The notes below the pieces were generated by a model that was not told the origin of the DNA, did not search any database, and was given only the letters and a program-made list of their open reading frames with translations. Of a stretch of 64,000 nucleotides of DNA, positions 60,425 to 64,000 are shown piece by piece. The stretch lies in the NCBI RefSeq assembly GCF_014857905.1, contig NZ_JACYXE010000001.1, forward strand, positions 496,001-560,000, given 5' to 3'. The translations under genes and the position numbers were made by a program. Source of the stretch: Agilicoccus flavus. Lineage in GTDB: Bacteria; Actinomycetota; Actinomycetes; Actinomycetales; Dermatophilaceae. The first letter of the stretch is position 1; the number at the start of each line of letters is the position of its first letter.

Positions 60425-62248
60425 TCAGACGCGCGACGCGTCGCGGGCGAGCTCACGCCCCGGTGGCACCGACTCGATCGGTGCGGCGTGGGCCCAGAAG
60501 TCCTCGACGAGGGCGGCGAACTCCTCCGGCCGCTCGACCTGCGGCAGGTGCCCGGCCCGCTCGAAGACGTGGCTGCGGGCGTGCGGCAGTTCGCGGATCG
60601 CCTCCTGCAGGTGCTTGATCGGCAGGACGAGGTCGCGGTCGCCCCAGACGACGAGCGTCGGCCGGGGGTGCTTCGCGATCGCGTCGAGCACGGCCCGGCG
60701 CCACTGCGGCCGCACGCCACGGAACGACCCGACCTCGCGGGCGATCGCGAGGTAGGTCTCGACCCGCCCGGGGTTGCCCGCGACCCGCAGGGCGTGGTCG
60801 AGGCGGTCTGCGGTGACGAGCGCGGCGTCCACGTAGAGGGAGCGTTCGGCCCGGCGCACCGACGCCGGGGTCGGCCGCGACAACAGGCGGGCCCCGAGAC
60901 CGGGCACGGCGAGCAGGCGCAGCGCGAGGGTGACCTCGGCCCCGAACCCGGCGCTGTCGACGAGCGTGAGCGTGCGCACCCGCTCCGGGTGAGCGACGAG
61001 CACGTGCAGGCAGACGGCCCCGCCGAGGGAGTTTCCGACGAGCTCGACGGGCTCGTCGATGCCGAGCGCGTCGAGCACCGCGACGGCGGTATCGGCGAAC
61101 GCGGCCAGCCCGGCGGCACCCGGCAGGGGTGCGGTCAGCCCGAAGCCGGGCAGGTCGAGGCTGACGACCTGGCGGCCGGTGCCGAGGAGACGGTGCTGAT
61201 CGGTCCAGTCCTCCAGGCTGCGCCCGATGCCGTGGACGAGCAGGGCCGGGGGCAGGCCGGAGGCCGGGTCGCCGTTGACGCGCACCCGCACCCGCGTGCC
61301 CGCCGCGTCGACGAAGCGCTGGTCGGGGCCGGGCGCGTCGCCGGCCCCCTCGCTCGTGAGCTCGGGGGCGACCTCGTCGGCGGTGCCGGCCTGCGCGGCG
61401 CTTCCGCCGCGCTGGGCACGCCGCCGACCCAGGACGGCGGTGAGGAGCCGGTCGTGGTGGGCCGGGCTGACTCGGGCGAGGACGTCGGGGATCGTGGCGC
61501 TCGCGCCGATGAGCAGGCGGGGGCGGCGGCGCTCGATCGCCGCGAGGATCATCCGCGCCGCCTTGTCGGCGGGGAACGTCAGCAGCTTGTCGAAGGCCTC
61601 GCCGTCGGCGCTCGCCCCGGCGGGGTCGACGCGGGCGCCGACCCGGGCGTTGCGGGCGATGCCCGTGCGGATGCCCCCGGGGTGTACCGTCGTCACCCCG
61701 ACCCGGCCGGCGAGCTCGGCCCGCAGCGACTCGCTGAACCCACGCAGGGCGAACTTGCTCGCCGCGTAGGCGGTCTGGCCGGCGGGCGCGATGAGGCCGA
61801 AGAGGCTCGAGACGTTGACGACGTGGCTGCCGGGCGTGGCGAGCAGGTCGGGCAGCAGCAGGTGCGTGAGGTGGACCGGCGCGCGGAAGTTGACGGCGAG
61901 GACCCAGTCGATGTCGACCGGGTCGAGCTCCTCGAAGCGGCCGCCCATCGCGACGCCCGCGTTGTTGACGAGCAGGGTGGTCGGCCCGTGGGCCGCGCGG
62001 ACCTCCTGCGCGAGCCGCTCGACCTGCTCGAGGTCGGCGAGGTCGACGACGTGCTCGCTGACCCTTAGGTCGGGGTGGTCGCTCCGGATCCGGGCCGCGG
62101 TGGCGGCCAGCGCGCCGGAGTCGCGGTCGGCGAGCGCGAAATAGCTGCCGCGGCCGGCGAGCTCGCGGGCGAGGCAGGAGCCGATGCCGCCGGCGGCACC
62201 GGTGACCAGGGCGGTTCCGGCCGCGACGTCGTAGCGGGGCAGGGTCAT
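60425..62248 (-). CDS. Fused short-chain dehydrogenase and alpha/beta hydrolase
   Basis: 607 residues combining two enzymes. ATG at 62248 has GGAGG upstream and overlaps the monooxygenase stop (ATGA). Residues 1-about 270 are an SDR: ALVTGAAGGIGSCLARELAG (NAD site), LVNNAGVAMGGRF, NVSSLFGLIAPAGQTAYAASKFAL with catalytic Ser, Tyr and Lys. Residues about 320-600 are an alpha/beta hydrolase: PALLVHGIGRSLEDW, LVGNSLGGAVCLHVL with Ser nucleophile, WGDRDLVLPIKH with Asp, and RAGHLPQVERPEEF with His. Separate SDR and hydrolase genes are usual in mymA-type operons; here they are one polypeptide. Probably oxidises and cleaves the product of the monooxygenase. Confidence 0.85.
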   Translation of the reverse strand: MTLPRYDVAAGTALVTGAAGGIGSCLARELAGRGSYFALADRDSGALAATAARIRSDHPDLRVSEHVVDLADLEQVERLAQEVRAAHGPTTLLVNNAGVAMGGRFEELDPVDIDWVLAVNFRAPVHLTHLLLPDLLATPGSHVVNVSSLFGLIAPAGQTAYAASKFALRGFSESLRAELAGRVGVTTVHPGGIRTGIARNARVGARVDPAGASADGEAFDKLLTFPADKAARMILAAIERRRPRLLIGASATIPDVLARVSPAHHDRLLTAVLGRRRAQRGGSAAQAGTADEVAPELTSEGAGDAPGPDQRFVDAAGTRVRVRVNGDPASGLPPALLVHGIGRSLEDWTDQHRLLGTGRQVVSLDLPGFGLTAPLPGAAGLAAFADTAVAVLDALGIDEPVELVGNSLGGAVCLHVLVAHPERVRTLTLVDSAGFGAEVTLALRLLAVPGLGARLLSRPTPASVRRAERSLYVDAALVTADRLDHALRVAGNPGRVETYLAIAREVGSFRGVRPQWRRAVLDAIAKHPRPTLVVWGDRDLVLPIKHLQEAIRELPHARSHVFERAGHLPQVERPEEFAALVEDFWAHAAPIESVPPGRELARDASRV

Positions 62249-63840
62249 CGGATCGCCTCCGCGTGGTCGGGGTGGTTCGGTCGAGTGGGTCGGGTCGGGC
62301 TGGTGGCGTGGGCCGGGCTGGTCCGGGCTCGCGCCGGCTCGAAGGACATGCCGGCGCGCACGCCGCGCAGGGCGAGGCCGGCCGACTCGGCGAGATAGCT
62401 CTGCCGGTAGTTCCACGGGGCGCGCCCGGTGAGCTTGGGGAACCGGTCGATGGCCCGCAGGACGTAGCCCGAGCTGAACGAGATGAGCGGCCGCGGGTCG
62501 CTCCGCTGCGCGTCGGGCACCGGCCGCGGGGTGGCCGAGCCGAGCCCGCGTCGGTCGAGGTCGGCGAGCAGCCGGCAGACGTGGCGGCTGACGAGGTCGG
62601 AGCGCAGCGTCCACGACGCGTTCGTGTAACCGACGGTGAAGGCGAAGTTCGGGACGCCCTCGAGCATGAGCCCGCGGTAGGCGAACCGGCTGCCCACGTC
62701 GACGGGCTGCCCGTCGACCTCCAGCGTCATGCCGCCGAACGCGAGCATCGTCAGGCCGGTGGCGCTGACGACGACGTCGGCCTCCAGCACCCGCCCGGAG
62801 GTCAGGCGGATCCCTTCCGGCACGAACGTCTCGATCGTGTCGGTGACGACGTCGGCCGCGCCGGACGCGATCGCCTTCGTCAGGTCGCCGGAGGGGATGC
62901 GGCACACGCGCTGGTCCCACGGCTTGTAGGGCGGCACGAAGTGGGCGTCGAGGGTGGCGTCGTCGAGGTCCCGCGCGAGGCCGGCGCGCAGCATCGCCGC
63001 GAACTTCTCGGGGAAGAGGCGGGCGAACCGGAAGAACGTCTCGGTGAGGACGATGTTCTTCGCGCGGACCGCGCGGTGCGCGAGCCGCGGCGGCAGGAGG
63101 GCGCGGATGCGGTCGGCCGCGGGGTCGCTGTTGGGCAGCGTCGACATGTACGTGGGCGTGCGCTGCAGCATCGTCACGTGCCCGGCCGTGCGCGCCATCG
63201 CGGGCACGACGGTCGCGGCGGTCGCGCCGCTGCCGATGACGACGACGCGCGTGCCGGTGGCGTCGAGGTCGTCGGGCCAGTGCTGCGGGTGGACGAACGT
63301 GCCGCGGTAGTCCGACAGGCCCGGGAAGTCGGGGCGGTGGCCGTTCTCGTAGTCGTAGTAGCCGGCGCACGAGAAGAGGAAGCGGCACCGGTAGGTGCGG
63401 GGCTCGCCGCCCGGGCCGGTGGCCTGCACGGTCCAGCGCTGGTCGGCGGAGCTCCAGGAGGCGGCCCCGACGCGGACGCCGAAGCGGATGTGCGGCTCGA
63501 TGCCGGCGTCGCGGGCGGTGCGTTCGACGTACGCCTTGATGCTCGCGCCGTCGGCGAGCACGTCCGTGCCGGTCCACGGCGCGAACGGGTAGGAGAACGT
63601 GAAGATGTCGGAGTCGCTGCGGATGCCCGGGTAGCGGAACAGGTCCCACGTGCCGCCCATCGCCTCGCGCGCCTCGAGCACGAGGTAGCTCGTGCCCGGC
63701 CGGCGCTCGCCGAGCCGGTAGGCCGCGTCGATGCCGGACATGCCGGCGCCGATGACGAGGACGTCGACCTCCTCGACCTCCTCGCCGCCGGGGGTCGCCT
63801 GCGGGTCGTGCGTCGTCGTGTCCGTCACCGTGTCCGTCAT
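62245..63840 (-). CDS. Flavin-containing Baeyer-Villiger-type monooxygenase (MymA-like)
   Basis: 531 residues. ATG at 63840 with GGAG 6 bp upstream. FAD site VLVIGAGMSGIDAAYRLG, GGTWDLFRYPGIRSDSD, the BVMO fingerprint YRGTFVHPQHWPDD (FxGxxxHxxxWP type), and the NADPH site VVVIGSGATAATVV. The whole sequence is very close in pattern to M. tuberculosis MymA (Rv3083). Members convert ketones or aldehydes to esters or acids and act in fatty acid or mycolate modification. It opens a two-gene operon with the SDR-hydrolase fusion and is divergent from an AraC-type regulator, as in the mymA/virS locus. Substrate here is unknown. Confidence 0.9.
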   Translation of the reverse strand: MTDTVTDTTTHDPQATPGGEEVEEVDVLVIGAGMSGIDAAYRLGERRPGTSYLVLEAREAMGGTWDLFRYPGIRSDSDIFTFSYPFAPWTGTDVLADGASIKAYVERTARDAGIEPHIRFGVRVGAASWSSADQRWTVQATGPGGEPRTYRCRFLFSCAGYYDYENGHRPDFPGLSDYRGTFVHPQHWPDDLDATGTRVVVIGSGATAATVVPAMARTAGHVTMLQRTPTYMSTLPNSDPAADRIRALLPPRLAHRAVRAKNIVLTETFFRFARLFPEKFAAMLRAGLARDLDDATLDAHFVPPYKPWDQRVCRIPSGDLTKAIASGAADVVTDTIETFVPEGIRLTSGRVLEADVVVSATGLTMLAFGGMTLEVDGQPVDVGSRFAYRGLMLEGVPNFAFTVGYTNASWTLRSDLVSRHVCRLLADLDRRGLGSATPRPVPDAQRSDPRPLISFSSGYVLRAIDRFPKLTGRAPWNYRQSYLAESAGLALRGVRAGMSFEPARARTSPAHATSPTRPTRPNHPDHAEAIR

Positions 63841-63950
63841 CGCGTCTCCGTGTCGTCTCGTCGTGTGCCGTCGTGCCTCTGGAACCAGTTCACCGGACCG
63901 ACCGCCCCGAATTATTGACTCGACGCGACACGAACTTGTCTCATGGCGAC

Positions 63951-64000
63951 ATGAGCGTCCTCATCCGCGCCGCCGCGCTCAGTGGGTTCGACACCCTCGT
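63951..64000 (+). CDS. AraC-family regulator N-terminus (VirS-like), cut by window edge
   Basis: The ATG at 63951 gives MSVLIRAAALSGFDTLV before the window ends. This matches the usual start of AraC regulators with the arabinose-binding-like N-terminal domain (MSxLIRAAxLxGF). Divergent from the monooxygenase operon, as VirS is from mymA. The gap 63841-63950 contains a short CTCATG / CATGAG inverted repeat next to the start (63941-63956). The family call rests on only 17 residues and the neighbourhood. Confidence 0.6.
   Translation, partial: MSVLIRAAALSGFDTL

Noticed and set aside
1-64000. tRNA, rRNA, IS or prophage genes
   Set aside because: I looked for typical signs (conserved arms, terminal repeats with transposase, integrase) and saw none; a tRNA scan would be the decisive check.

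Overview
This 64 kb window is chromosomal DNA of a very GC-rich actinobacterium (about 70-75% G+C by eye). The signs are frequent GTG starts, GTGA/ATGA start-stop overlaps, TANNNT -10 elements and actinobacterial families (FprA-type ferredoxin reductase, aminopeptidase N beginning TSNLTR, a TIGR03885-like flavin oxidoreductase, a MymA/VirS-like locus). A Micrococcales/Intrasporangiaceae-type host is my best guess, but nothing fixes the genus. I saw no rRNA, tRNA, CRISPR array, IS element or prophage. Most of the window is ordinary accessory metabolism and transport.

Layout. 0-7 kb: an AAA ATPase cut by the left edge; a truncated cobalamin-binding-like protein; a complete polar amino acid ABC transporter (binding lipoprotein, permease, ATPase); a rhodanese; an Fpg/Nei glycosylase; and a CobW-like protein without a P-loop. 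The last sits behind two DtxR/IdeR-like iron boxes, one of which overlaps a promoter facing the other way. 7-13 kb: a tripartite tricarboxylate transporter operon (PrpF-family isomerase, TctC receptor, TctA-TctB fusion, universal stress protein). It is divergent from a LysR regulator, with TGAAGC-type palindromes between them. 13-26 kb: App1-type phosphatase, YihY/BrkB membrane protein, a small membrane protein, flavohemoglobin, a decayed phytase-like/metallophosphatase fusion, aminopeptidase N, an inositol-phosphatase-family enzyme, a hexose-6-phosphate mutarotase-like protein and a DMT-like membrane protein. 26-29 kb: a secreted metzincin and an unknown gene, both ending inside the same 54-bp-period intergenic repeat family.

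29-41 kb: Tag-like glycosylase lacking zinc ligands, TerC, a GH13 amylase/ribokinase/SRPBCC operon, a Gdx-type SMR exporter, a membrane lipase-like protein, a DUF1992 protein, a 40-bp tandem repeat, an MFS exporter, a lower-GC NYN-domain gene and a VIT1/CCC1 transporter. 41-45 kb: a sulfatase translationally coupled to its formylglycine-generating enzyme, divergent from a stress-type SDR. 45-57 kb: aminotransferase, esterase lipoprotein, FprA (behind a palindrome like the iron boxes), acyl-CoA synthetase, amino acid permease, a Tat lipoprotein with a glycosidase-like barrel, a flavin oxidoreductase and an AEC transporter. 57-64 kb: glucose-6-phosphate dehydrogenase, then two adjacent dead genes (a sugar-acid dehydratase and its GntR regulator), then a monooxygenase and SDR-hydrolase fusion operon divergent from an AraC-type regulator cut by the right edge. 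This last arrangement recalls M. tuberculosis mymA/virS.

The points most worth a second look are the iron-box divergent promoter with a possible short transcript (7.04-7.24 kb), the 54-bp repeats at convergent gene ends, the pseudogene cluster at 58.9-60.4 kb, and the SDR-hydrolase fusion. No clearly new multi-gene system is visible.
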